Source: Cupriavidus sp. WGlv3 (GTDB lineage: Bacteria > Pseudomonadota > Gammaproteobacteria > Burkholderiales > Burkholderiaceae). Taken from it: a DNA stretch of 64,000 bases. Made by a program: the position numbers and the translations under genes. The notes beneath the pieces are model-generated. The model had not been told where the DNA came from. It made no database searches and was given only the letters and a program-made list of their open reading frames with translations. Numbering within the stretch: position 1 is the stretch's first letter; each line of letters starts with the position of its first letter. Location: positions 310,001 through 374,000 of the forward strand of contig NZ_JALHRX010000004.1 of the NCBI RefSeq assembly GCF_023952475.1. Reading direction: 5' to 3'. Below, in pieces: positions 7,292 through 16,568 of the stretch.

Positions 7292-8485
7292 GTGCATCAC
7301 GACAACAATCCCAAGGAACTGGCCGCGCGCCTGATCGCGCGTGCCGAGCAGATGATCCCGGCGCTGGCCCGGCGCGCCGCGCAGGCCGAGGCCGACGGGC
7401 GCATTCCCGCCGAGACCATTGCCGAGATGCAGGCCGCGGGCTTCTTCAAGGTGCTGCAGCCGCGCCGCCACGGCGGCTACGAGCTGGATCCGCAGACCTT
7501 CTTCCGCATCCAGATGGCGCTGGCCAAGGGTTGCATGTCCACTGCCTGGGTCTACGGCGTGGTTGGCGTGCACAACTGGCAGCTGGCGCTGTTCGACGAA
7601 CGCGCGCAACAGGAAGTGTGGGGCAACGATGCCGCCACGCTGATCGCCTCGACCTACATGCCGGTGGGCAAGGTCACGCCGGTGGAGGGCGGGTACCGCT
7701 TCTCCGGCCACTGGAAGTTCTCCAGCGGCAGCGAGCTGTGCGACTGGATCTTCCTCGGCGGCCTGGTGCCCCCCGCCGAGCCGGGCGGCGCCTATGACTA
7801 CCGCACCTTCCTGCTGCCGCGCCCGGACTACAAGATCGTGCGCAACTGGGACGTGCTGGGCCTGCGCGCAACCGGCAGCCACGACATCGTGGTCGACGAC
7901 GTATTCGTGCCCGACTACCGCACCCACCGCGCCGTCGATGGCGCCATGGGCACCAGCCCGGGGCTGGCCGTCAATGACGTGCCGCTGTACCGGCTGCCGT
8001 TCGCGCAGATCTTCGTGCGCGCGGTCTGCACCGCCTGCATCGGCGCGCTCGAAGGCACGCTGGACGACTTCGTCGCCTACGCCGACGGCCGCGTCAGCAG
8101 CAATGGCGGCGGCAAGACCGCGGAAGACGGCGGCGCGCAGATGGCGTGCGCCAGCGCGCAGGTGGCCATCGACGAGATGCGGACCATCCTGGAGCGCAAC
8201 TTCGACGAACTGCTGGCGGTGGCCCGCGACGGCGGCCAGGTCGAGACCCCGCGCCGCCTGCATTTCCGCTACCAGTCCGCGCAGGTGGCGGAGCGCTGCG
8301 CGCAGCTGGCCAACGGCCTGCTGCGCTACGCCGGCGGCAACGGCATCTACCGCAGCAACCCGATGGTGCGCCGCTTCCTCGACCTGCACGCGGCGCGCGC
8401 CCACTACGCCAACAACCTGGACCGTTTCGGCCAGAACCTGGGCGGCGTGATGATGGGCCGCGCCAACACGGACTTCTTCATCTGA
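7292..8485 (+). CDS. hsaA: HsaA-type flavin-dependent monooxygenase, oxygenase component
   Basis: A 397-residue acyl-CoA-dehydrogenase-fold monooxygenase. Segments such as G-F-F-K-V-L-Q-P-R-R-H-G-G, G-V-H-N-W-Q-L-A-L-F-D and V-L-G-L-R-A-T-G-S match the 3-HSA 4-hydroxylase HsaA (TesA in Comamonas). That enzyme ortho-hydroxylates the aromatised A ring using reduced flavin from a separate reductase. The reductase candidate is three genes on, at 10261. The GTG start is supported by AAGGAG 6 nt upstream. It is the first gene of a plus-strand run reaching 16477. Related two-component phenol hydroxylases are the main alternative; the extradiol dioxygenase at 17698 supports the steroid role. Confidence 0.8.
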   Translation: MHHDNNPKELAARLIARAEQMIPALARRAAQAEADGRIPAETIAEMQAAGFFKVLQPRRHGGYELDPQTFFRIQMALAKGCMSTAWVYGVVGVHNWQLALFDERAQQEVWGNDAATLIASTYMPVGKVTPVEGGYRFSGHWKFSSGSELCDWIFLGGLVPPAEPGGAYDYRTFLLPRPDYKIVRNWDVLGLRATGSHDIVVDDVFVPDYRTHRAVDGAMGTSPGLAVNDVPLYRLPFAQIFVRAVCTACIGALEGTLDDFVAYADGRVSSNGGGKTAEDGGAQMACASAQVAIDEMRTILERNFDELLAVARDGGQVETPRRLHFRYQSAQVAERCAQLANGLLRYAGGNGIYRSNPMVRRFLDLHAARAHYANNLDRFGQNLGGVMMGRANTDFFI

Positions 8486-8509
8486 GCCGCATCGGCACGA
8501 GGACCCAAC

Positions 8510-10264
8510 ATGAGCCAGAGCAGAGCGCGCATGCAGCCCAGCGAGTTTGACGTGGTGGTGGTCGGCTCCGGCGCCGGCGGCATGCTGGCCGCCTGCCGCG
8601 CCGCCGACCGCGGCCTGTCGGTGGTGGTGCTGGAGAAGAGCAGCCAGTACGGCGGCACCTCGGCGGTGTCCGGCGGCGGCATCTGGATTCCGCTGAATCA
8701 CCATATCGCGCCGGCGGGCGGGCAGGACGACTACGCCAGCGCGCTGGAATACGTGCTGGCCTGCACCGGCGAGCACGGCGACCCGCAGCGCATCCGCGCG
8801 TATCTCGAACAGGCGCCGCGCATGCTGCAATACCTGGAGCAGCAGGCCGGCGTGCGCTACTACACGCTGCCGCGCTACGCCGACTACTTCCAGAAGCTGC
8901 CGGGGGCGATGCCCGGCTACCGTGCGCTCGACCCGATGCCGTTCGACGGCGCGCAGCTGCGCGAAGAGTTCGACCGGCTGCGGCCGCCGTCGCCCGGCAC
9001 GCTGGTGGGCGGGCGCGTGGCCGTGACCTCGGGCGAGGCGCACGCGCTGCTGTGCCGCTCGCGCGGCTGGTTCGGGCTGGCGCTGCGCCAGTTCGCGCGC
9101 TACTGGCTCGACCTGGGCTGGCGCCGCAAGACCCGGCGCGACCGCCGCCTCACGCTCGGCAACAGCCTGGTCGGCGGCCTGCGGCGCGCGCTGATGGATC
9201 GCGCGGTTCCGCTGTGGCTCGATACCGCGTTGCAGGACCTGATCGTCGAGGATGGCACCGTGCGCGGCGTGCGCGCCGTGCAGGACGGCCGCGTGGTGGA
9301 GATCCGCGCACTGCGCGGCGTGATCCTGGCCGCGGGCGGCTTCGAGCGCAACCAGGCCATGCGCGAACAATACCTGCCGCAGCCGACCCGGGCCGCCTGG
9401 AGCGCGACGCCGCCCAACAATACCGGCGACGCCATCCGCGCCGCGCAGGCGGCCGGCGCCGATGTGGCCCTGATGTCGCACGTCTGGGGCGCGCCCACGG
9501 TGCAGGTGCAGGGCGAGGAAAAGCAGCGCGCGCTGTTTATCGAGCGCGCCATGCCGGGCTGCCTGGTGGTGAACGGGCAGGGCCGGCGCTTTGTCAACGA
9601 GGCCGCGCCGTATTCCGAGTTCGTGCCCGCGATGTACCGCGACCACGAACAGACCGGATGCAGCGTGCCGGCCTGGATGGTGTTCGATGCCACCTTCCGC
9701 CACAAGTACCCGTGCGGGCCGATCCTGCCCGGCTCGGTGATGCCGGACCGCAGCATCCCGGCCAGCCTGTCCGGCATCCTGGTGCGCGCCGACACGCTGG
9801 GGCAGCTGGCGCAGAAGATCGGCGTGGATGCCGATGGCCTGGCCGGCAGCGTCGCGCGCATGAACGACTACGCCGCCACCGGCGTGGACGCGGAGTTCGG
9901 CAAGGGCGACAACCTGTTCGACACCTACTACAGCGACCCCGCGGTACGGCCCAACCCCTGCCTGGCGCCGATCGGCAAAGCCCCGTTCTACGCAGTGCGG
10001 CTCGACGCCGGCGATATCGGCACCAAGGGCGGACTGGTCACCGACGCCAGCGCGCGCGTGCTGCGCGATGACGGCAGCGCCATCGCCGGCCTGTTCGCCA
10101 TCGGCAATACCAGCGCTTCGATGATGGGCACCAGCTACCCCGGCGCCGGCTCCACGCTGGGCCCGGCGATGACCTTCGGCATGATCGCCGCAGACGTGAT
10201 TTCGCAGCATGCGCGGCAACCCGCCGCCACGCACACCGCTCAACCTGTACAGGAGGCTCTATGA
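8510..10264 (+). CDS. FAD-dependent 3-ketosteroid dehydrogenase (KstD-like)
   Basis: A 584-residue flavoprotein with an N-terminal Rossmann motif V-V-V-G-S-G-A-G-G, the G-G-T-S-A-V-S-G-G-G-I-W-I-P segment of 3-oxosteroid dehydrogenases, and the C-terminal S-Y-P-G-A-G-S-T-L-G-P-A-M-T-F-G that closes the FAD site. Members introduce the delta1 (KstD/TesH) or delta4 (TesI) double bond into 3-ketosteroids. Delta1-dehydrogenation together with 9alpha-hydroxylation opens ring B. Sequence alone does not settle which bond this enzyme attacks. The stop overlaps the ATG of the flavin reductase (ATGA). Confidence 0.8.
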   Translation: MSQSRARMQPSEFDVVVVGSGAGGMLAACRAADRGLSVVVLEKSSQYGGTSAVSGGGIWIPLNHHIAPAGGQDDYASALEYVLACTGEHGDPQRIRAYLEQAPRMLQYLEQQAGVRYYTLPRYADYFQKLPGAMPGYRALDPMPFDGAQLREEFDRLRPPSPGTLVGGRVAVTSGEAHALLCRSRGWFGLALRQFARYWLDLGWRRKTRRDRRLTLGNSLVGGLRRALMDRAVPLWLDTALQDLIVEDGTVRGVRAVQDGRVVEIRALRGVILAAGGFERNQAMREQYLPQPTRAAWSATPPNNTGDAIRAAQAAGADVALMSHVWGAPTVQVQGEEKQRALFIERAMPGCLVVNGQGRRFVNEAAPYSEFVPAMYRDHEQTGCSVPAWMVFDATFRHKYPCGPILPGSVMPDRSIPASLSGILVRADTLGQLAQKIGVDADGLAGSVARMNDYAATGVDAEFGKGDNLFDTYYSDPAVRPNPCLAPIGKAPFYAVRLDAGDIGTKGGLVTDASARVLRDDGSAIAGLFAIGNTSASMMGTSYPGAGSTLGPAMTFGMIAADVISQHARQPAATHTAQPVQEAL

Positions 10265-10821
10265 GCGCCAGACCCCAAACCAGTGCGGATTCCAGCGCAG
10301 ATTCCAGCGCCGCATCCGGTGGCGCGCTGCGCGATGACATGCTCAAGGCGATGCGCCGCATGGCCCGCTCCGTCGCCGTGATCAGCTGCCGCCACGGTGA
10401 GCGCCGCTATTCGATGTCGGTGACCGCGGTCGATTCGCTGTCCGCCGATCCGCCTTCGCTGCTGATCTGCATCAACCGCAATTCATCGATCTACCCGCCG
10501 CTCGATGCCGGCGCCGACTTCTGCATCAACCTGCTCGCCGCCGACCATCGCGATATCGCCGTGGATTGCAGCGGCCGGCTCAAGGGCGAAGCACGCTTCA
10601 CCAGCGGCGAGTGGGAAGACGACCTGCTGGGCGTGCCGTCCCTGCGCGATGCCCAGGCCAACCTGATCTGCCAGCAGGACGGCCGCTTCGACTACGGCAC
10701 CCATGCGGTCTTTATCGGCCGGCTGCGCGAGGTCAGGCTGGCCGGCGAGGTCTCGCCGCTGGTCTACGTCGACGGCGCCTATACCACGTCCGCGCCGCTG
10801 CGCGCGCTGTGTTCGGCCTGA
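10261..10821 (+). CDS. hsaB: HsaB-type flavin reductase
   Basis: A 186-residue member of the flavin reductase (DIM6/NTAB) family, with the S-V-T-A-V-D-S-L-S-A-D-P-P-S-L-L-I-C segment that binds flavin and about the length of known HsaB proteins. It would deliver reduced FMN/FAD to the oxygenase at 7292. The first 20 or so residues are low-complexity (a repeated S-A-D-S-S) and may be dispensable. The gene overlaps the upstream dehydrogenase by 4 bases. It is separated from its partner by one gene, unusual but within the same operon. Confidence 0.8.
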   Translation: MSARPQTSADSSADSSAASGGALRDDMLKAMRRMARSVAVISCRHGERRYSMSVTAVDSLSADPPSLLICINRNSSIYPPLDAGADFCINLLAADHRDIAVDCSGRLKGEARFTSGEWEDDLLGVPSLRDAQANLICQQDGRFDYGTHAVFIGRLREVRLAGEVSPLVYVDGAYTTSAPLRALCSA

Positions 10822-10839
10822 CCCGGAGCAAGCGCCAGC

Positions 10840-12540
10840 ATGGCTTACGACGCCGTTACGCCCGTCCACGCCCCGTTGCGGCTCGATGACCCCGACGCGC
10901 ATCCCTGGCAGGCCGCCTGCGATGCCGTGGTGGTGGGCTTTGGCGCCGCCGGGGCCTGCGCCGCGCTGGAAGCCGCGCATGGCGGCGCGCGCGTGATCGT
11001 GGCGGAACGCTTCGAGGGCGGCGGCGCCAGCGCCAGGAGCGGCGGCGTGGTCTATGCCGGCGGCGGCACGCCCTACCAGCGCGCCGCGGGCTATGACGAT
11101 ACGCCGCAGGCGATGGCCGGCTACCTGCGCCAGGAAACCGAAGGCGTGGTCAGCGACGCCACGCTGCAGGACTTCTGCGACAACAGCCGCGCGATGATCG
11201 GCTGGCTGGAGGCGCTGGGGGTGCGCTTTGCCGCGACCGTGCCGCCGCGCAAGACCTCGTATCCGGCGCAGCCCTATTACCTGTATTACTCCGGCAATGA
11301 AGCGGTGGCCGCCTACGCGCAGCATGCCGCGCCCGCCCCGCGCGGCCACCGTGTAAAGGGCCCCGGCATGTCAGGCCGCACACTGTACGGCGCGCTGTGC
11401 TGTGCGGTGGACGACAACCGGCAGATCACCGTCATGCGCCAGTGCGCGGCGCGGCGGCTGATCCTGGACCGCGACGGCGCGGTGGTCGGCGTCGAGCTGT
11501 GGCAGCTGCCGCCGGGCCGTCACCAGAAGCGCCATGCGCGCCTGGCGCGGCTGGCCGAGCGCCTGCACAACGCCCTGCCGGCGCTGGCCGACCGGCTGCG
11601 TGCGCAGGTGCTGCAGCTGGAACTGCGCCACGCACAACCGGTCGCGGTGCGCACCCGCGCGGTGGTGCTGGCCACGGGCGGTTTTATCTTCAACCGCGCC
11701 ATGGTGGCGCGCCATGCCGGCAAGTACCAGCAGGCCTGGCGCCTGGGCGCGACCGGTTGCGACGGCAGCGGCATCCGCCTCGGCGAGTCGGCCGGCGGCG
11801 CCACGCGGCACCTGGAGCGCGTGTCGGCGTGGCGCTTCATCAATCCGCCGTTCGCCTGGGCGCGCGGCTGCGTGGTCGACGCGCAGGGCGCGCGCATCGG
11901 CAACGAGGAAACCTATGGCGCCACCCTCGGCCACGCCATCTGCGAGCGGCATGGCGGGCGTGCCTGGCTGGTGCTGAACCGCGCGCTGGCGCGCGAGGCG
12001 CTGCGCGAATGCCTGGGCGGCCGGCTGTGGGCATTCCAGGCCGTGCCGGCGGCGCTGCTGCTGCTGGCCGGGGCGCGCCGTGCCGCCAGCATCGAGACGC
12101 TGGCCGGCAAGCTGGACATGCCAGCGCCCGCGCTGCGCGCGACTCTCGACGCCTATAACGCCGCGGCGCGTGGCGAAACGCCCGATCCGACCGGCAAGTC
12201 GGTGGCCATGTGTGCGTCGCTCGAGAGCGGGCCGTGGCTGGCCATCGACATCTCGGCCGACAGCCGGGTCTTTCCGTGTCCGGCGATCACGCTGGGCGGC
12301 TTGGCGGTGGAGGAATCCAGCGGCCGCGTGCTGGCCGCCGCGGGCGGGGCACCGATAGCCGGGCTCTACGCCGTCGGCCGAACCGCCGTCGGCATCGCCT
12401 CCAATCACTACGTAAGCGGCCTGTCGCTTGCCGACTGCATCTGGTCGGGACGCAATGCGGGCCGCCATCTCGCACAACAGCCTGCCGACGGACGGCAGGC
12501 GCATACCCACCAGGAGACTACCCATGAGCCGACGTACTGA
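10840..12540 (+). CDS. FAD-binding dehydrogenase, 3-ketosteroid dehydrogenase superfamily
   Basis: A 566-residue flavoprotein with dinucleotide motif V-V-V-G-F-G-A-A-G-A and the G-G-G-A-S-A-R-S-G-G-V segment, closing with Y-A-V-G-R-T-A-V-G-I-A-S. It belongs to the fumarate reductase/KstD superfamily but is a different branch from the gene at 8510. Having both would fit a delta1- plus a delta4(5alpha)-dehydrogenase, as in the TesH/TesI pair of Comamonas; the assignment of each is open. The last 17 bases overlap the following SDR gene, whose SD (AGGAG) lies inside this coding region. Confidence 0.75.
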   Translation: MAYDAVTPVHAPLRLDDPDAHPWQAACDAVVVGFGAAGACAALEAAHGGARVIVAERFEGGGASARSGGVVYAGGGTPYQRAAGYDDTPQAMAGYLRQETEGVVSDATLQDFCDNSRAMIGWLEALGVRFAATVPPRKTSYPAQPYYLYYSGNEAVAAYAQHAAPAPRGHRVKGPGMSGRTLYGALCCAVDDNRQITVMRQCAARRLILDRDGAVVGVELWQLPPGRHQKRHARLARLAERLHNALPALADRLRAQVLQLELRHAQPVAVRTRAVVLATGGFIFNRAMVARHAGKYQQAWRLGATGCDGSGIRLGESAGGATRHLERVSAWRFINPPFAWARGCVVDAQGARIGNEETYGATLGHAICERHGGRAWLVLNRALAREALRECLGGRLWAFQAVPAALLLLAGARRAASIETLAGKLDMPAPALRATLDAYNAAARGETPDPTGKSVAMCASLESGPWLAIDISADSRVFPCPAITLGGLAVEESSGRVLAAAGGAPIAGLYAVGRTAVGIASNHYVSGLSLADCIWSGRNAGRHLAQQPADGRQAHTHQETTHEPTY

Positions 12541-13288
12541 AGGAAAGATCGCCATCGTCACCGGGGCCGCCAGCGGCGTCGGCAAGGAAGACGCCTTGCT
12601 GCTGGCGCGCGAGGGCGCGCGCGTGGTGCTGACCGACGTCAACGAGGAAGCGGGCCACGCGCTGGCGCGCGAGATCGGCGAGACTGCGCTGTTCGTGCCG
12701 CACGACATCGCCAGCGAAGCCGGCTGGGAGCAGGTGATGGCGCGCACCGAGCAGCGCTTCGGCGCGCCCACCGTGCTGGTCAACAACGCCGCCATCCTGA
12801 TGCTGGGCACGGTCGAGGAAGCCACACTGGAGCAATGGCAGCGCGTGATGCGTATCAACGCCGACGGCTACTTCCTGGGCTGCAAGTACGGCGTGGCCGC
12901 GATGAAGGCGGGCGGCGGCAGCATCGTCAATATGTCGTCGGTGGCGGCGCTGGGCGGCATGGGCGCGTTCTGCGCCTATAGCGCCAGCAAGGGCGCGGTG
13001 GCCGCGCTGACGCGCGCCGTCGCGGGCCATTGCAAGCAGAGCGGCTACCGCATCCGCTGCAATTCGATCCACCCGGACGGCATCCTGACGCCGATGACCG
13101 CGGCCTTCCTCCCGGGCGGCGCCACCGCGCTGCCCGAGGAAGTCGGCGGCGCCGAGCCGATGCAGCGCATGTGCCATCCGCGCGACGTGGCCAACCTGGT
13201 GCTGTTTCTGGCGTCGGATGAATCGCGCTTCATCAACGGCGCGGAACTGCGCATCGACAACGCGCAGACCATCATGGGCGTGGCCTGA
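12524..13288 (+). CDS. SDR, 3beta/17beta-hydroxysteroid dehydrogenase-like
   Basis: A 254-residue classical SDR. It shows T-G-A-A-S-G-V-G, N-N-A-A-I-L, Y-S-A-S-K-G-A-V-A-A-L-T-R-A and I-R-C-N-S-I-H-P-D-G-I-L-T-P-M. This last stretch and L-V-L-F-L-A-S-D-E-S closely recall the 3beta/17beta-hydroxysteroid dehydrogenase of Comamonas testosteroni. It would oxidise a 3beta- or 17beta-hydroxyl to the ketone. The ATG at 12524 has CAGGAG upstream. Other SDRs in the window act later in the pathway, so this is the best candidate for an early oxidation. Confidence 0.8.
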   Translation: MSRRTEGKIAIVTGAASGVGKEDALLLAREGARVVLTDVNEEAGHALAREIGETALFVPHDIASEAGWEQVMARTEQRFGAPTVLVNNAAILMLGTVEEATLEQWQRVMRINADGYFLGCKYGVAAMKAGGGSIVNMSSVAALGGMGAFCAYSASKGAVAALTRAVAGHCKQSGYRIRCNSIHPDGILTPMTAAFLPGGATALPEEVGGAEPMQRMCHPRDVANLVLFLASDESRFINGAELRIDNAQTIMGVA

Positions 13289-13324
13289 GCGCACGCCGGG
13301 AAGCAACGACGAAACAAGGACATC

Positions 13325-14380
13325 ATGGCGCCAGTGCAATTCCATCGGCTGCAGATTGCCGAAGTGGTCGCGGAGACGGACCAGGCGCATTCACTGGTAT
13401 TCGCGCTGCCCGAGGCGCTGCGCGATACCTTTGCCTACCGCCCGGGCCAGTTCCTGACGCTGCGCGTGCCGGTCGATGGCGTGCCGCTGCAGCGCTGTTA
13501 TTCGCTGTCCAGCTCGCCGGGCGTGGACGGCGCGCTGCGCGTGACCGTCAAGCGCGTGCAGAGCGGGCGCGTGTCCAACTGGATCTGCGACCATCTCGGC
13601 GCCGGCGACACGGTCGAGGCAATGCCGCCGGCCGGCGTGTTCACGCCGCCCGCGCTGCAGGGCGATTTCCTGCTGCTGGCGGGCGGCAGCGGCATCACGC
13701 CGGTGCTGTCGATCGCCAAGGCGGCGCTGCGGCACGGACGCGGCGCGGTCACGCTGGTGTATGCCAATCGCGACGAGCGCTCCATCATCTTTCGCGAGGC
13801 GCTGGCGGAACTGGCGCGCAGCCATCCCGGCCGCCTGCGCGTGATCCACTGGCTGGACAGCGTGCAGGGCCCGCCCACGCAGCGCCAGATCGAGGAACTG
13901 GTGCGGCCCTGGAGCATGGCGCAATGCTTTGTGTGCGGGCCCGGGCCGTTCATGGACGGCGCCCAGGCCGCACTGCAGGCGCTGGGCGTGCCGCGCGGGC
14001 AACTGCACGTGGAGCGCTTCGTATCGTTGCCCGATGCGCCGGCGGCCACGGCGCCGGCCCGCGTGGCCGTGGCCGAACCTGTCGTCTCCGTGCCGGCGAT
14101 GCGCGGCGCAGCCCTGACCGTGCAGCTGGACGGCGCGACCCACGAGGTCGGCGTGGCGCCCGATGAAACCGTGCTCGACGCGCTGCAGCGCGCCGGCGTG
14201 GCCGCGCCCAGCTCCTGCCGCGCCGGCCTGTGCGGCGCCTGCATGTGCCAGGTAACGCAGGGCGACGTGACGCTCGGCGAAAACCATGTGCTCGACCGCG
14301 CCGACCTGGAGGCGGGCTGGACCCTGGCGTGCCAGGCGCGCCCGGCCAGCAGCGAGATCCACCTGAAGTTCCCGGATTGA
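13325..14380 (+). CDS. kshB: ferredoxin reductase with C-terminal [2Fe-2S] domain, KshB-type
   Basis: A 351-residue electron-transfer protein. Residues 1-110 form an FAD domain with R-C-Y-S (57-60), 115-235 an NAD(P) domain with G-G-S-G-I-T-P (120-126), and 263-351 a plant-type [2Fe-2S] ferredoxin with C298, C303, C306 and C336. This is the layout of KshB, the reductase of 3-ketosteroid 9alpha-hydroxylase; the Rieske partner KshA is at 37245. Reductases of phenylacetyl-CoA or alkane oxygenases share the layout, so context carries part of the assignment. Only one base separates it from the FadD3-like gene. Confidence 0.75.
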   Translation: MAPVQFHRLQIAEVVAETDQAHSLVFALPEALRDTFAYRPGQFLTLRVPVDGVPLQRCYSLSSSPGVDGALRVTVKRVQSGRVSNWICDHLGAGDTVEAMPPAGVFTPPALQGDFLLLAGGSGITPVLSIAKAALRHGRGAVTLVYANRDERSIIFREALAELARSHPGRLRVIHWLDSVQGPPTQRQIEELVRPWSMAQCFVCGPGPFMDGAQAALQALGVPRGQLHVERFVSLPDAPAATAPARVAVAEPVVSVPAMRGAALTVQLDGATHEVGVAPDETVLDALQRAGVAAPSSCRAGLCGACMCQVTQGDVTLGENHVLDRADLEAGWTLACQARPASSEIHLKFPD

Positions 14381-14381
14381 C

Positions 14382-16013
14382 ATGACTCCATCTGACACCC
14401 TCGACGCCATTGTGGCACCGGCCGGCATCGAAGCCGCGGCCAACGACAGCCTTGCCGAGACCATTCCCGCGCTGCTGCGGCGCGCGGCCAGCCGCCACGG
14501 CGAGCGCATTGCCATCCAGGAAGACGGGCTGCGCCTGAGCTACGCCGCGCTCGACGACAGCCGGATCCAGGCGGCGCGCGCGCTGATGGCGCTCGGCGTG
14601 CAGCCTGGCGACCGCGTCGCCCTGTGGGCGCCGAACTTCTCCGAGTGGATTATCGCGGCGCTGGCCACGCACAGCGTGGGCGCGGCGCTGGTGCCGCTCA
14701 ATACGCGCATGAAAGGGGCCGAAGCCGGCGCGGTGCTGGCCGACAGCGGCGCGCGGCTGCTGTTCTGCGTTGACGGCTTCCTCGGCGAAAGCTATCCGCA
14801 GATGCTGGCGCCGCACCGTCCCGGCACGCTGGAGCGGCTGGTAATCCTGCGGCCGGGGCAGGGCAGGGCTGCCGGCGCGGACGAACTGGCATGGGACGAT
14901 TTCCTCGCGCTGGCGCCACGCACCGACATGGCTGCATTTTCTGCGTGCGAGGCCGGGGTGCGCGGCGACACGCCGATGGACATCATGTTCACCTCGGGCA
15001 CCACCGGACGGCCCAAGGGCGTGATGACGGCGCACGCGCAGAACCTGCGCGCCATCGACGGCTGGGCCGCCATCACCGGCGTGCGGGCCGGGGACCGCTA
15101 CCTGATCGTCAATCCGTTCTTCCATACCTTCGGCTACAAGGCCGGATGGCTGGCGGCGCTGTCGCGCGGCGCCACGGTGCTGCCCCACCTAGTGTTCGAC
15201 GCCGAGGCCGTGATGACCCGCGTGGAGAACGAAGGCATCACGGTGCTGCCCGGCCCGCCCACGCTGTACCAGACCCTGCTGAACGCGCCGCGCCTGCGCG
15301 AGTTCGACCTGTCTTCGCTGCGCGTGGCGGTGACCGGCGCCTCGGCGATCGCCCCGGCGCTGATCCAGCGCATGCGCGACGAACTCGGCTTCGACACCAT
15401 CATCACCGGCTACGGCCTGACCGAGTCGTGCGGCTTCGCCACGCTGACACGCGCCGGCGACGACGCCGAGACCGTCGCCGGCACCTCCGGGCGCGCGATG
15501 CCGGGCATCGAGATCCGCTGCATCGACGCGCAGGGGCAGCCGGTGGCCACCGGCGAGCCGGGCGAAGTGCTGGTGCGCGGCTACAACGTGATGCAAGGCT
15601 ATTTCGGCCTGCCCGAAGCCACCGCCGAAGCTGTCGACAGCGACGGCTGGCTGCATACCGGCGACGTCGGCACGCTCGATGCGCGCGGCTACCTGCGCAT
15701 CACCGACCGCATCAAGGACATGTTTATCGTCGGCGGCTTCAACTGCTATCCGGCCGAGGTGGAAAAGCTGCTGGTGGCGCATCCGGCGGTGGCCCAGGTG
15801 GCGGTGGTGGGCATGCCGCATGACCGCCTCGGCGAGGTCGGCCGCGCCTACGTGGTGCTGCGGCACGGCGCGCGCGTCGACGCCGACACGCTGATCGCCT
15901 GGGCGCGCCGGCATATGGCCAATTACAAGGTGCCGCGCGAGGTGTTGTTTGTGAGCTCGCTGCCGGTGAGTGCGGCGGGCAAGGTGCTCAAGTACCAGTT
16001 GCGGGCATCGTGA
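14382..16013 (+). CDS. fadD3: FadD3-type acyl-CoA synthetase (HIP-CoA ligase)
   Basis: A 543-residue ANL-superfamily ligase. It carries the P-loop-like F-T-S-G-T-T-G-R-P-K-G, the Y-G-L-T-E-S adenylate motif, G-G-F-N-C-Y-P-A-E-V-E, and the C-terminal lysine in S-A-A-G-K-V-L-K. The overall sequence fits FadD3, which activates the C/D-ring propionate (HIP, 3aalpha-H-4alpha(3'-propanoate)-7abeta-methylhexahydro-1,5-indanedione) with CoA and starts ring C/D degradation. The start follows the KshB stop by one base. The presence of IpdA/B/C/F, EchA20 and FadA6 in the next operon supports the substrate assignment. Confidence 0.85.
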   Translation: MTPSDTLDAIVAPAGIEAAANDSLAETIPALLRRAASRHGERIAIQEDGLRLSYAALDDSRIQAARALMALGVQPGDRVALWAPNFSEWIIAALATHSVGAALVPLNTRMKGAEAGAVLADSGARLLFCVDGFLGESYPQMLAPHRPGTLERLVILRPGQGRAAGADELAWDDFLALAPRTDMAAFSACEAGVRGDTPMDIMFTSGTTGRPKGVMTAHAQNLRAIDGWAAITGVRAGDRYLIVNPFFHTFGYKAGWLAALSRGATVLPHLVFDAEAVMTRVENEGITVLPGPPTLYQTLLNAPRLREFDLSSLRVAVTGASAIAPALIQRMRDELGFDTIITGYGLTESCGFATLTRAGDDAETVAGTSGRAMPGIEIRCIDAQGQPVATGEPGEVLVRGYNVMQGYFGLPEATAEAVDSDGWLHTGDVGTLDARGYLRITDRIKDMFIVGGFNCYPAEVEKLLVAHPAVAQVAVVGMPHDRLGEVGRAYVVLRHGARVDADTLIAWARRHMANYKVPREVLFVSSLPVSAAGKVLKYQLRAS

Positions 16014-16027
16014 CGGGGGAACACGAC

Positions 16028-16477
16028 ATGACGGACATGAAGTCACTTGCCGAACGGCTGGACCGGCTCGAGGCCGCCGATGCGATCCGCGCGCTCAAGC
16101 TTCGCTACCTGCGCGCCTGCGACGACAAGAACCCCGAGGCCATGCGGGCGTGCTTTGTCGCCGAGGGCGCGCATATCCACTATGACCGGATCGGGACCTT
16201 TGCGGGACGCGATGCGCTGGTGCAGTGCTTTGCAGAACTGGCCTGCCGGCCTACGCTGCGGGAGATGCACTTCGCGGGGCAAGGGGATATCCGCGTGCGA
16301 GACGATGGCACGGCCGAGGGCAGCTGGGATCTGGCTTACCTGGCGCTGGATGATGCCGGCGGGACGCGGACTTTCCTGACTGGGCGCTATGTGGATGTGT
16401 ATGTGAGGGTGGAGGGGGCCTGGGTGATTCGGTCGACGGTATTCACTACGGGGTTGTTGTCGATGGGGGCTGGCTGA
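16028..16477 (+). CDS. NTF2-like / SnoaL-fold protein
   Basis: A 149-residue single-domain protein of the nuclear-transport-factor-2 superfamily. The opening L-E-A-A-D-A-I-R-A-L-K-L-R-Y-L-R-A-C-D and later strands are typical. The fold includes delta5-3-ketosteroid isomerase and ring-hydroxylating dioxygenase small subunits, so a steroid-binding or isomerase role is possible, but the catalytic residues cannot be assigned confidently. The ATG follows GGGGGAACACGAC. It ends the operon and is followed by a REP-like hairpin. Confidence 0.7.
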   Translation: MTDMKSLAERLDRLEAADAIRALKLRYLRACDDKNPEAMRACFVAEGAHIHYDRIGTFAGRDALVQCFAELACRPTLREMHFAGQGDIRVRDDGTAEGSWDLAYLALDDAGGTRTFLTGRYVDVYVRVEGAWVIRSTVFTTGLLSMGAG

Positions 16478-16494
16478 CGTTCGCCGATTGTTTG

Positions 16495-16535
16495 CTCCCC
16501 TCTCCCGCTTGCGGGAGAGGGGCCGGGGGAGAGGG
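16495..16535. repeat. dispersed REP-like hairpin, copy 2
   Basis: The same stem as copy 1 (CCCCTCTCCCGC / GCGGGAGAGGGG) followed by CCGGGGGAGAGGG. It lies between the convergent NTF2-like gene and SDR gene, where it could terminate both. Confidence 0.7.
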
Positions 16536-16568
16536 CAGGCGCGTCCAATACGCCAGTGCCTCCGACCC

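Noticed and set aside
7208-10243. 1011-codon minus-strand open frame
   Set aside because: Antisense to the HsaA-like and KstD-like genes; composition (His, Ala, Gly, Arg rich) is typical of a shadow frame.
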